NCBI GenBank assembly: GCA_051747965.1
Contig: JBNJGS010000002.1
Span: 1 to 64,000, forward strand
Direction: 5' to 3'
Length of the DNA: 64,000 nt
From: JAQIBY01 sp051747965
Lineage (GTDB): Bacteria; Bacteroidota; Bacteroidia; Bacteroidales; ML635J-15
Shown here: positions 43,356-52,214 of the stretch, one piece after another
Layout: every line of letters begins with the position of its first letter
How positions within the stretch are numbered: the first letter of the stretch is position 1
Translations under genes and position numbers: made by a program
Notes under the pieces: model-generated
The model's input: only the letters and a program-made list of their open reading frames with translations
Told to the model about the DNA's origin: nothing
Databases searched by the model: none

Positions 43356-44643
43356 ATGAACAACAATCCACTCATTCTCAGTCTGGATGCAGGAGGCACC
43401 AACTTTGTGTTTTCTGCTGTTAAAAACGGAAAAATCATAGGGGAAAGCATTCGCAAGCCCTCCCATGGAGATGATCTTGACAGGAGTCTGCAAACCATAG
43501 TGGATGGGTTTTCTACTCTGGCCGAAGCACATCAGGGGACGGTCGCTGCACTGAGCTTTGCTTTTCCCGGTCCTTCGGATTATGAACATGGTGTTATTGG
43601 TGATTTGGGAAACCTTCCGGCCTACCGCGGTGGAATTGCACTGGGCCCCATGTTGCAAAAAAAATTCGGAATACCGGTATTCATCAACAATGATGCTGAC
43701 CTTTTTGCACTTGGAGAAGCCAGGGAGGGTTCTCTTACCCGGCTCAATCAAAAATTGCAGGACACCGGCAGTCAGAAAAGATACAAGAATCTCATCGGCC
43801 TGACGCTGGGCACAGGATTTGGCCTGGGTGTTGTAATCCGTGGAAAACTGATTCGTGGTGATAATTCCCTGCCCAATGAAGTATGGTTGATGCGCAATCC
43901 CGAATACACCAAGGCAAACATTGAAGAATCTGTTAGTATTCGCGGCATTCTGCGCTCCTACCGGAAAATCGCCAAAAGTGATGAGGTGCTCACTCCAAAG
44001 GACATATATGATATTGCCATTGACGGCAAAGGGAGCAAAAAAGTAGCTGCCCAGGAGACATTTCGTGTTTTTGGAAAAAATCTGGGCGATACCATCGCCA
44101 GTTTAATCAGTCTTTATGATGCCAATATTTCAATAGGCGGAGGATTATCCAAAGCCTGGGATTTATTTATGCCGGCAGTCATGGAACAGATAAATTCCGA
44201 ATTCATCACACCCGAAGGAAAACGTCTGCCCCGATTAACACATCAGGTGTTTAATCTGGAAAATCACAATGAATTTGACAAATTCGCTCACGGAGATAAA
44301 AAGTTTATTGCTCTGCCCGGCGAGTCTGAAGCAAAACACCCCTATATCCCCAAACCACGGGTTGGCATCATGAAATCCAGCATGGGCACATCTGAAGCAG
44401 CCATGATTGGNNNNNNNNNNNNNNNNNNNNNNNNNNNNNNNNNNNNNNNNNNNNNNNNNNNNNNNNNNNNNNNNNNNNNNNNNNNNNNNNNNNNNNNNNN
44501 NNNNNNNNNNTCTGCCCGGCGAGTCTGAAGCAAAACACCCCTATATCCCCAAACCACGGGTTGGCATCATGAAATCCAGCATGGGCACATCTGAAGCAGC
44601 CATGATTGGAGCATATCATTATGCTTTGTCAAAACTTAGATAA
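43356..44643 (+). CDS. ROK-family sugar kinase, interrupted by a false gap
   Basis: The product has 'LSLDAGGTNFVFSAV' (phosphate loop), 'FAFPGPSDYEHGVIGDLGNL', 'NNDADLFALGEA' with the catalytic Asp, and 'LTLGTGFGLGVVIRGKL', all typical of ROK hexokinases. The usual ROK zinc-binding cysteine motif is not seen. The 100-N run at 44411-44510 appears to break the frame, but removing one copy of the 99-bp duplicate plus the N run (199 bp) gives an uninterrupted 362-residue protein ending 'AAMIGAYHYALSKLR'. It stands directly after the sugar permease. Confidence 0.87.
44312..44410. repeat. 99-bp contig-end overlap, left copy
   Basis: Exactly identical to 44511-44609, abutting the N run. Both copies lie inside the kinase gene and only one is needed to restore the frame. 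Confidence 0.92.
44411..44510. other. 100-N placeholder gap, probably artificial
   Basis: Exactly 100 N between identical 99-bp flanks. Collapsing gap and duplicate removes 199 bp and repairs the ROK kinase frame, which is independent support that no sequence is missing. Confidence 0.92.
44511..44609. repeat. 99-bp contig-end overlap, right copy
   Basis: Identical to 44312-44410. Confidence 0.92.
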
Positions 44644-44653
44644 ACCGGCGGAT

Positions 44654-45334
44654 TTAAAGATTATGTTTAAACAAACTTCTTGCTTTACCATTTTCAACAA
44701 TCAGGGAGTCCCCTTCCTGATTGTACAGGTTGCAACTGAATTGCGACTCTACCAATAAGGCCGGTTCACCGTCCGGATCTTCAGCGAGCCGGACAGATTC
44801 TATCCGGTAAATGAAATTTTCATAATCAGGATTTACTGGTTTATCCTCACCGGCACAAACATTAACCGGTGTAGACCATTTGGTCATATTTTCATCCTGC
44901 CATTCAATGTAAATGCCCGCCTGGCTTACTAAGCACAAATCTCGGATAAACGACTTATCCCCGGTGTACAACAAGCTCTCTAAGTATGAAAAATCCGGCG
45001 CAAATAAGACACTGTCCAAACTCTGCCTGTGGACATAATCCACCAGGGAAAAACTCATTTGAGGCCATGACTGACTGCTGCTTTCACGACAGATGGAAGT
45101 GTATACTTTTCTTACTGTATCACTACCCTCAGCAAATCCGGTACTGACTCCGCAGGAAAAAACACCAGGAATACTCATCCTATCACCCACATATTCAACA
45201 CGTTCACCATCTTTATCAAAGATCAGGAAACAATCATATTCTGTGTAATGAGGGCTGATATCATTATCCTCACATGATTGCAGTATGAACCCCAGCAGTA
45301 ATAGCATCAAAAAACAGGCGGTTTTTTGCTTCAT
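44654..45334 (-). CDS. Lipoprotein of unknown function
   Basis: The 226-residue product has a lipoprotein signal peptide with lipobox ending at Cys21 (ILQSC). The mature part has no recognised domain. It contains 'YDCFLIFDKDGERVEYVG' soon after the lipid anchor and 'IYIEWQDENMTKWSTPVNV' in the middle, and ends 'SLIVENGKARSLFKHNL'. The gene is convergent with the ROK kinase (10 nt apart) and divergent from the response regulator. Confidence 0.75.
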   Translation of the reverse strand: MKQKTACFLMLLLLGFILQSCEDNDISPHYTEYDCFLIFDKDGERVEYVGDRMSIPGVFSCGVSTGFAEGSDTVRKVYTSICRESSSQSWPQMSFSLVDYVHRQSLDSVLFAPDFSYLESLLYTGDKSFIRDLCLVSQAGIYIEWQDENMTKWSTPVNVCAGEDKPVNPDYENFIYRIESVRLAEDPDGEPALLVESQFSCNLYNQEGDSLIVENGKARSLFKHNL

Positions 45335-45511
45335 GGCTGTTTTGTGTAAGTATAATGATTTTTCTTTGTAAATATGATTTGTCTATTCAAGACAAGCTCA
45401 TATCACACTTTCTGCAAACAGACTTTATGCATACCATAAAACAAAAACAGCAGGTTGCAGATTTCGCACAGTTTAATTACTTTTACAGGTTATAAGAGAT
45501 ATAAAGTTATT

Positions 45512-46675
45512 ATGAGCAGGATACTTGTCATAGACGACGAAAAGAGCATCCGGAATGTACTGAAAGATATTCTGGAATACGAGAAATATAAGGTAGAGCT
45601 TGCAGTGGATGGAAAAGATGGTTTACAAAAAATCAAGGACAATGTGATTGACCTGGTACTTTGTGACATCAAAATGCCTGAAATGGATGGCATGGAGGTG
45701 CTTGAAAAGGCCTTAAAAACCAACCCCGAACTCCCTTTTATTATGATTTCCGGTCATGGTGACATTGACACCGCAGTTTCAAGCATCAAACAGGGTGCAT
45801 ACGACTTCATACAAAAGCCTATAGACCTTCAGCGCCTGCAGATAACCGTTAAAAATGCACTGGAGCGCAGCAGCCTGGTAACTGAAACCAAAAAACTAAA
45901 AAAGAAAGTCAGTAAGCGTTATGAAATGGTGGGTAATTCCAGGCCCATGCAACATATCCGCGAGTTGATTGACAAAGTTGCCCCCACTGATGCCCGGGTA
46001 CTGATAACCGGTGAAAACGGTACCGGTAAAGAACTTGTGGCACATCATCTCCATGAAAAGAGCGAACGCGCCAAAGCTCCTTTTGTGGAAGTAAACTGCG
46101 CAGCCATCCCTTCCGAGCTGATAGAGTCCGAACTTTTTGGCCACGAGAAAGGCGCCTTCACATCTGCACACAAGCAGCGAAAAGGTAAATTTGAACAGGC
46201 CAACGGTGGCACCATTTTCCTTGACGAAATCGGGGACATGAGTCTTTCGGCCCAGGCAAAGGTTTTGCGTGCCCTGCAGGAAAATAAAATCAGCCGTGTT
46301 GGCAGTGATAAGGACATCAATGTAGATGTTCGGCTGATAGCAGCCACGAATAAGGATTTAAGCAAAGAAATTGAAAAAAACAACTTCAGGGAAGACTTGT
46401 ATCATCGCATCAGTGTGATCCTGATTCATGTACCGTCGCTTTCAGAACGCAAGAATGATATCCCGGAGCTGGCTGACCATTTTCTCACAGAAATATGTCT
46501 TGAACATGGCATTCCAAAAATGGAAATCACCGATGATGCCATAAAAGAACTGAAGAATTATTCATGGAGCGGTAATATACGTGAATTCAGAAATATGATT
46601 GAACGCCTGGTGATCTTATGTTCAGACAAGATCACAGGAAAAGACATCAAAACATATGCACAACCTTTAGGATAA
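45512..46675 (+). CDS. NtrC-like response regulator lacking a DNA-binding domain
   Basis: The 387-residue product has a receiver domain (Asp8-Asp9 acidic pocket, phosphoacceptor Asp52, Lys102 in 'FIQKPIDL') and a sigma-54-type AAA+ domain with Walker A 'GENGTGKE' (167-174), Walker B 'GGTIFLDEIGD' and 'REDLYHRI' arginine region. Two departures from NtrC: the sigma-54 contact loop reads GAFTSA (214-219) where GAFTGA is usual, and the protein stops after the AAA+ lid without the Fis-type helix-turn-helix. It may act from solution or through another DNA-binding partner. The start at 45512 is fixed by 'MSRILVIDDEKSIRN'. No sensor kinase is adjacent. The lyase gene starts 1 nt after its stop codon. 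Confidence 0.9.
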   Translation: MSRILVIDDEKSIRNVLKDILEYEKYKVELAVDGKDGLQKIKDNVIDLVLCDIKMPEMDGMEVLEKALKTNPELPFIMISGHGDIDTAVSSIKQGAYDFIQKPIDLQRLQITVKNALERSSLVTETKKLKKKVSKRYEMVGNSRPMQHIRELIDKVAPTDARVLITGENGTGKELVAHHLHEKSERAKAPFVEVNCAAIPSELIESELFGHEKGAFTSAHKQRKGKFEQANGGTIFLDEIGDMSLSAQAKVLRALQENKISRVGSDKDINVDVRLIAATNKDLSKEIEKNNFREDLYHRISVILIHVPSLSERKNDIPELADHFLTEICLEHGIPKMEITDDAIKELKNYSWSGNIREFRNMIERLVILCSDKITGKDIKTYAQPLG

Positions 46676-46676
46676 T

Positions 46677-48137
46677 ATGCGCACTGAAAAAGATTTCATA
46701 GGTGAAGTTAAGTTATCTGATAATGCACTATATGGCATTCATGCATGGCGTGCCTGTGAGAATTTTCCCAACAGGACTGAATTCAATCAACGCTGGTACA
46801 AGAGCATGGGAAGTGTAAAACTTGCTGTTTATCATACCATTCGTCGCTACCAGGAAGAACTGCAAAAAAAATATCCTGAGCTTTCAGAACTACAAAGAAT
46901 CAGCAAAGACAAGCTGGATGCACTGATTCAGGCAGCAGTAGAAGTAAGCGAAGGCAAGCATTTCACTCATTTCATTGTGCCGGCGGTTCAGGGAGGAGCA
47001 GGCACCAGCATCAACATGAATATCAATGAGATTATCACAAACCGGGCTTTGATTTTACTGACTAAACAAGCCGGTGATTATAACATTCTGGACCCCATTG
47101 AGTCTGCCAACCTCTTTCAGTCAACCAATGATGTTGTGCCCACAGCGCTAAAAACGGCGGTCATGCATGCCCTCACTGAACTGGAAGAGCATATCAATCA
47201 GTTGCGTTTTGCACTTGAGCAACAGGAAAACGATCACAGAAATTCACTGCGAAACGGCTATACGCAGATGCAAACTGCCGTTCCAAGCTCGTTTGGCCGA
47301 TTGTTCAGTGCATACAATGATGCCCTTAGCCGTGACTGGTGGCGGGTGTCAAAATGCTTTGAACGTATTAAGCAGGTGAATCTGGGAGGCAGTGCCATTG
47401 GTACCGGCATAACGGTACCCCGCTTTGTGATTATGGAAGCGGTCAGGGAGCTGCAGAAATTATCCGGCCTGCCTCTTACCCGTAGCGAAAATATGGTGGA
47501 TACAACCAGCAACCTGGACAGCTGGACAGAAATTCACGCCACCCTGAAAGCTCATGCTGTAAATATGGAAAAAATAAGCAATGACCTTAGACTACTCGCA
47601 TCTGACATTGCAGGAAACGGAAATCTGGAAATTCCCCGAATGCAAACCGGCAGCTCGATAATGCCGGGAAAAGTAAACCCTGTAATCCCTGAATACATCA
47701 TCAGCACTGCTCATCAGGTATATGCTAACGACCAGCTGATTTCCTCTCTCAGTGGACAATCTGTCCTGGAATTAAATCCATATCTGCCATCCATTGGCCA
47801 TGCCATACTCAACAGTCTTGACTTGCTGATAGCTGCCGGCAAAAGCATGAAAAGCGGGCTGATAACAGGACTGAAAGTAAATACAGATGATGCGTGGCAG
47901 CAACTGCTACACAGCCCATCTCTGGCAACCGTTTTTGTGCCCTATATCGGATATCATAAAGCAGGAGAAATTGCAGGCATCATGAAAAATGACAAATGCG
48001 GTATTTTCGATGCCTGCGAAAAAAGCGGTCATGTAACAAATGCACAGGCAGAAGATTTACTAAAACCCGAAAACCTGTTAAAACTGGGATTTTCGGTGAA
48101 AGACTATATAAATTTTAAGAATAAAAGTAAGAAATAA
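46677..48137 (+). CDS. Aspartate ammonia-lyase-like enzyme
   Basis: The 486-residue product belongs to the aspartase/fumarase superfamily. The signature loop 'GSSIMPGKVNPVIPE' contains the catalytic Ser, and 'DLLGT'-like N-terminal 'DFIGEVKLSDNALYGIHAWR' matches the aspartase subgroup. It would convert aspartate to fumarate and ammonia. It is translated right after the regulator (1-nt spacing), which suggests shared control. Fumarase is a less likely alternative. Confidence 0.82.
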   Translation: MRTEKDFIGEVKLSDNALYGIHAWRACENFPNRTEFNQRWYKSMGSVKLAVYHTIRRYQEELQKKYPELSELQRISKDKLDALIQAAVEVSEGKHFTHFIVPAVQGGAGTSINMNINEIITNRALILLTKQAGDYNILDPIESANLFQSTNDVVPTALKTAVMHALTELEEHINQLRFALEQQENDHRNSLRNGYTQMQTAVPSSFGRLFSAYNDALSRDWWRVSKCFERIKQVNLGGSAIGTGITVPRFVIMEAVRELQKLSGLPLTRSENMVDTTSNLDSWTEIHATLKAHAVNMEKISNDLRLLASDIAGNGNLEIPRMQTGSSIMPGKVNPVIPEYIISTAHQVYANDQLISSLSGQSVLELNPYLPSIGHAILNSLDLLIAAGKSMKSGLITGLKVNTDDAWQQLLHSPSLATVFVPYIGYHKAGEIAGIMKNDKCGIFDACEKSGHVTNAQAEDLLKPENLLKLGFSVKDYINFKNKSKK

Positions 48138-48192
48138 CCAGGCGTCCGGATATTGCAGACACATATCAGGATCGCAATAGTAATCTCAGCAT

Positions 48193-48771
48193 ATGAAAGA
48201 ATATTTTGCACACGAAACAGCTGTCATTGATGAAGGATGTAATATTGGTAATGGCACAAAAATCTGGCATTTTTCTCATGTCATGAAAGATGCTGTCATA
48301 GGTGAAGGATGCAATTTGGGACAAAACATAGTGGTGTCTCCGGATGTGGTACTTGGCAACAATGTCAAGGTTCAGAATAATGTATCCATTTACACAGGCG
48401 TAATTTGTGAAGACGATGTGTTTCTGGGACCGTCCATGGTGTTCACAAATATCACAAACCCACGGTCAGCAATTAACAGGCGCAGTCAGTACGAAAAAAC
48501 CCTGGTAAAGAAAGGGGCAAGCATTGGCGCCAATGCTACCATCGTGTGTGGCCACGATATTGGTGAATATGCATTTATCGGTGCCGGAGCAGTAATCACC
48601 AAAACAGTAAAACCCTATGCTCTGATGGTCGGAAATCCGGCACGTCAAATTGGCTGGATGAGCGAGTATGGCCATCGCCTCCATTTTGATGATAAGGGCA
48701 TGGCTGTTTGTCCCGAAAGTGAAGAAAAATACAAACTGGAAAATAATTTTGTACAAAAAATAAAGTCATAA
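48193..48771 (+). CDS. wbpD: WbpD-like nucleotide-sugar N-acetyltransferase
   Basis: The 192-residue left-handed beta-helix acyltransferase has hexapeptide repeats ('NIGNGTKIWHFSHVMKDAVI', 'GCNLGQNIVVSPDVVLGNNV') and the C-terminal 'VIGAGAVITK'-like 'FIGAGAVITKTVKPYALMVG'. It resembles UDP-2-acetamido-3-amino-dideoxyglucuronate 3-N-acetyltransferase. It is followed after 3 nt by the WbpB-like dehydrogenase, the enzyme of the same pathway. Confidence 0.83.
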   Translation: MKEYFAHETAVIDEGCNIGNGTKIWHFSHVMKDAVIGEGCNLGQNIVVSPDVVLGNNVKVQNNVSIYTGVICEDDVFLGPSMVFTNITNPRSAINRRSQYEKTLVKKGASIGANATIVCGHDIGEYAFIGAGAVITKTVKPYALMVGNPARQIGWMSEYGHRLHFDDKGMAVCPESEEKYKLENNFVQKIKS

Positions 48772-48774
48772 ATT

Positions 48775-49722
48775 ATGGAGAGCAAAGAAAATCGTTTTGC
48801 ATTGATAGGTGTTGCCGGATACATTGCCATCAGGCACGTAAAAGCCATTAAAGAAACAGGAAACAATCTGGCAGCAACCATGGACTTATTTGATTCCGTT
48901 GGTTTTTTGGATGCCTATTTTCCCAATGCAGATTTTTTCCACGAGTATGAACGATTTGACCGTCACGTGGATAAACTCAGGCGTAAAAACAAGAAAATTG
49001 ATTATGTCAGCATTTGCACACCAAACTACCTGCATGATTCTCACATACGTTTTGCTTTGAAAAATGATGCACATGCTATCTGTGAGAAGCCACTGGTGCT
49101 GAATCCCTGGAATATCCACGGCTTGTCTGAAATTGAAAAAGAAACCGGAAAAAAAATCAATACCATTCTTCAATTGCGTCTGCATCCTTCCATCATTGCA
49201 CTAAAAGAAAAAATCGCCAATGGCCCCAAAGACAAAATATATGATGTTGATCTTGCTTACCTGACCAGCCGTGGAAACTGGTACCATTACTCATGGAAAG
49301 GAGACCCCAACAAATCCGGTGGCATTTCAACCAACATCGGTATTCACTTTTACGATATGCTGACCTGGATTTTTGGTGACGTAAAAGAAAGCATTGTCCA
49401 TGAACACGGAGAAAAACGCGCCGCCGGATTTTTGCATCTAGAAAAGGCCCGCGTCCGCTGGGTGTTGAGTGTGGATGAAAATGACCTGCCTGACAATATA
49501 AAGGCACAAGGACAACGGACTTTTCGTTCCATCACGGTAGAAGGTGAAGAAATCGAGTTCAGCAAAGGGTTTACGGATTTACACACACTCAGTTATCAGG
49601 AAATTCTTAAAGGCAACGGCTTTGGCCTCAACGATGCACGCAAAAGCATAGAGGTTGTTTATGATATCCGCAATGCCAATCCAATAGGGCTTAAGGGTGA
49701 CTACCATCCCTTATGTAAGTAA
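48775..49722 (+). CDS. wbpB: WbpB-like UDP-sugar 3-dehydrogenase
   Basis: The 315-residue Gfo/Idh/MocA-type oxidoreductase has an N-terminal Rossmann fold ('FALIGVAGYIAIRHVKAI'), 'YVSICTPNYLHDSHIRFAL' and 'ICEKPLVLN' with the conserved Glu-Lys-Pro. The order wbpD-wbpB-wbpA points to UDP-N-acetylglucosaminuronate 3-oxidation in diacetamido-uronic acid synthesis. Confidence 0.83.
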   Translation: MESKENRFALIGVAGYIAIRHVKAIKETGNNLAATMDLFDSVGFLDAYFPNADFFHEYERFDRHVDKLRRKNKKIDYVSICTPNYLHDSHIRFALKNDAHAICEKPLVLNPWNIHGLSEIEKETGKKINTILQLRLHPSIIALKEKIANGPKDKIYDVDLAYLTSRGNWYHYSWKGDPNKSGGISTNIGIHFYDMLTWIFGDVKESIVHEHGEKRAAGFLHLEKARVRWVLSVDENDLPDNIKAQGQRTFRSITVEGEEIEFSKGFTDLHTLSYQEILKGNGFGLNDARKSIEVVYDIRNANPIGLKGDYHPLCK

Positions 49723-49787
49723 AGCCTGCGTAAAATCATTTTTAATCATTCGGAATAAAACTATTTTAGCTTCGAAAACCAAAATTT

Positions 49788-51080
49788 TTGCAGATGTACA
49801 ATGCTATTATCAGGAAAGAAAAGAAAATTGCCGTTATCGGTCTGGGTTATGTAGGGCTCCCCATTGCCCTGGAATTTGCCAAACACGTGCCAGTGATAGG
49901 GTTTGACATCAAACCGGACCGGATTGATATGATGAAAAATGGCAAAGATCCCAGTAACGAACTTGAATCCGGAGCCTTTGAAAACAAAGACATTATCTTT
50001 ACATCTGATGTTGAAGACCTCAGGGAAGCAAGTTTTTACATTGTTGCCGTTCCAACTCCCATCAACGAACATAAGCTTCCTGAACTCACCCCGGTATTGA
50101 AGGCTTCTGAAACCGTTGCTAAAGTAATGAGTAAAGGCGATTATGTGGTTTTTGAATCAACAGTATATCCCGGTTGCACGGAAGAAGATTGTGTGCCGGT
50201 GCTGGAGCAGCACTCCGGCCTCAAATATATTGATGATTTTAAAGTGGGTTATTCGCCGGAGCGCATCAATCCGGGAGATAAGGTTCACACCCTTACAAGC
50301 ATAGCCAAAGTATCCTCTGGTTGCGATGCCATGTCGGCTGAAAATATTGCAAAAGTATATGAACTTGTAATTGAAGCAGGAGTACACAGGGCAAGTTCAA
50401 TCAAAGTAGCTGAGGCTGCAAAAATAATTGAGAATACACAGAGAGATGTCAACATTGCTCTGATGAATGAGCTTTCAATGATATTCAATAAAATTGGTAT
50501 CAATACTTTTGAGGTACTCGAAGCAGCGGGCACAAAGTGGAATTTCCTGCCATTTATCCCGGGGCTTGTAGGTGGCCACTGCATTGGCGTTGATCCATAC
50601 TACCTGTTGCACAAAGCCAAACAACTCGGCTATCATGCACAAATCATCAACTCAGGCCGTGCCATCAATGACGGTATGGGTGCGCATGTCACAAAGCAGA
50701 CAATAAAAATGATGCTGGCAAAAGGCAAAGTATTGCATCAGTCAAAAGTACTGGTAATGGGTCTTACATTCAAGGAAAATGTTGCTGACATCCGTAACAC
50801 CCGTGTAGTAGATATACTGCAGGAACTGGATGACTATAAAGTGGATTATGATATTGTGGACCCCTATGCCAGTCCCAAAGAAGTCAGAGAAGAATACAAT
50901 ATCGAACTGAACGAAATCAGGAATAATTACGATGCTGTCATCCTGGCTGTCAATCATGAAGAATACACCAAACTTGATGAGGCTTTTTTCAGGTCAATCT
51001 CTGCAAAAGACGGCATTCTTGTTGATATCAAAGGCATCTTCAGAGGTCGCATCAAAGAAATGACATACTGGAGCCTTTAA
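49788..51080 (+). CDS. wbpA: UDP-N-acetylglucosamine 6-dehydrogenase (WbpA/TviB type)
   Basis: The 430-residue nucleotide-sugar dehydrogenase has 'IAVIGLGYVGLPIALEF' at the start, 'ESTVYPGCTEE', 'YSPERINPGD', and the catalytic Cys in 'GLVGGHCIGVDPYYLL'. This last form is typical of UDP-HexNAc dehydrogenases (WbpA, WbpO, TviB) and not of UDP-glucose dehydrogenase. It would make UDP-GlcNAc uronate for the two preceding enzymes. An ATG 6 nt further is an alternative start. The aminotransferase (WbpE) and epimerase (WbpI) of the pathway are not in the window. Confidence 0.88.
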   Translation: MQMYNAIIRKEKKIAVIGLGYVGLPIALEFAKHVPVIGFDIKPDRIDMMKNGKDPSNELESGAFENKDIIFTSDVEDLREASFYIVAVPTPINEHKLPELTPVLKASETVAKVMSKGDYVVFESTVYPGCTEEDCVPVLEQHSGLKYIDDFKVGYSPERINPGDKVHTLTSIAKVSSGCDAMSAENIAKVYELVIEAGVHRASSIKVAEAAKIIENTQRDVNIALMNELSMIFNKIGINTFEVLEAAGTKWNFLPFIPGLVGGHCIGVDPYYLLHKAKQLGYHAQIINSGRAINDGMGAHVTKQTIKMMLAKGKVLHQSKVLVMGLTFKENVADIRNTRVVDILQELDDYKVDYDIVDPYASPKEVREEYNIELNEIRNNYDAVILAVNHEEYTKLDEAFFRSISAKDGILVDIKGIFRGRIKEMTYWSL

Positions 51081-51404
51081 GGCACGGTAATAATCAAGGG
51101 GATGCTTTTAAAAAAAACACCCCCTTGAGAAACCACATGAAAACTACCACTTGAAACCGGTTTTATCCTTTTTGGGATGACCGGTTTTTTGGAATAGCTA
51201 CAGTGTAAACAGGTTTTTGTCAAAATGGTTCATGTTCATTTCGCAGATGGTTTTGCAAAAGTTTGATTTTCTTTTGTTTTGGCAATAGCCGATAATTGGT
51301 AAACCAGCCTATCCGGCACAAATTTATCACCCCACACTCTACCAGCAGTCCCTTAAGCGGGCAACCAAACAAAATATATTATTGTAACAAAAACAGGGCG
51401 ATGA
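51081..51404. other. Convergent intergenic region with two hairpins
   Basis: 324 bp between the WbpA-like gene and the purine nucleoside phosphorylase gene. It holds a TCAAGGGG/CCCCTTGA hairpin (51094-51128) and a terminator (51154-51190). I see nothing else in 51191-51404. Confidence 0.7.
51154..51190 (+). terminator. Terminator after the wbpD-B-A genes
   Basis: AAACCGGT (51154-51161) pairs with ACCGGTTT (51180-51187), with an inner ATCC/GGAT stem, and the T-run extends to 51190. Confidence 0.75.
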
Positions 51405-52214
51405 TCAGACGCGGACCATCATTTCTTTCATCAGCAGTGTCATTTTTTTCTCTGCTTTGGATGCCACTTTTTGCACCTCTTCGTGCGAAACCTCAACAAT
51501 TTTTCCGGGCACACCCAGGTCGGTAATGATGGAAATAGCGAAACACGGAATCCCCATTTGCCGGGCCACGATAACTTCAGGTACCGTACTCATGCCAACG
51601 GCATCTGATCCGATAATGCGAAAGTATTTATATTCAGAGGGAGTTTCAAATGTGGGTCCGGTTACTGCAGTATAAACACCTTCCTGCAGCTTAATATCAT
51701 GTCTGTCAGCAATATTTTTCACTATTTCAATGAGTCCGTGGTCATAAGCCTGGCTCATATCGGGAAAACGGTCTCCGAATTCCGGCTCATGTTTTCCGAT
51801 GAGGGGATTTGGTATCAGGTTGATATGGTCGTTGAGCACCATAAGATCTCCAATTTCAAAATCGGGATTCACACCACCACTTGCATTGCTGACAAATAAA
51901 TGTTTTATACCCAGCTTTTTCATCACCCTTACAGGAAATGTGATTTTTTCAGCAGAATATCCCTCGTAATAATGGAACCGGCCCTGCATAGCCACAATTG
52001 GCTTATCGTTAAGTGTACCAAAAATCAGGCGACCGTGATGACCTTCAACGGTACTTACCGGAAAATCAGGGATATCGTCATAAGCAATGGTCTCATTGAT
52101 ATCTATCTCATCCACCAGGCCACCCAGTCCTGTTCCGAGAATAATACCTGCTTCAGGACTTAAGGTGATCCTGTTCTTTATAAAGTTTGCTGTACCTTCG
52201 ATTTGTTTTAACAT
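51405..52214 (-). CDS. punA: Purine nucleoside phosphorylase
   Basis: The 269-residue product has the trimeric PNP features 'GIILGTGLGGLVDEID', 'QGRFHYYEGYS', 'VSNASGGVNPDFEIGDLM' and 'GPTFETPSEYKYF' plus 'GSDAVGMSTVPEVIVA'. It cleaves purine nucleosides with phosphate for salvage. The start at 52214 (MLKQIEGTANFIKNRI) is family-like; as a result the first 62 nt lie inside the 3' end of lpxK in another frame. Confidence 0.93.
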   Translation of the reverse strand: MLKQIEGTANFIKNRITLSPEAGIILGTGLGGLVDEIDINETIAYDDIPDFPVSTVEGHHGRLIFGTLNDKPIVAMQGRFHYYEGYSAEKITFPVRVMKKLGIKHLFVSNASGGVNPDFEIGDLMVLNDHINLIPNPLIGKHEPEFGDRFPDMSQAYDHGLIEIVKNIADRHDIKLQEGVYTAVTGPTFETPSEYKYFRIIGSDAVGMSTVPEVIVARQMGIPCFAISIITDLGVPGKIVEVSHEEVQKVASKAEKKMTLLMKEMMVRV

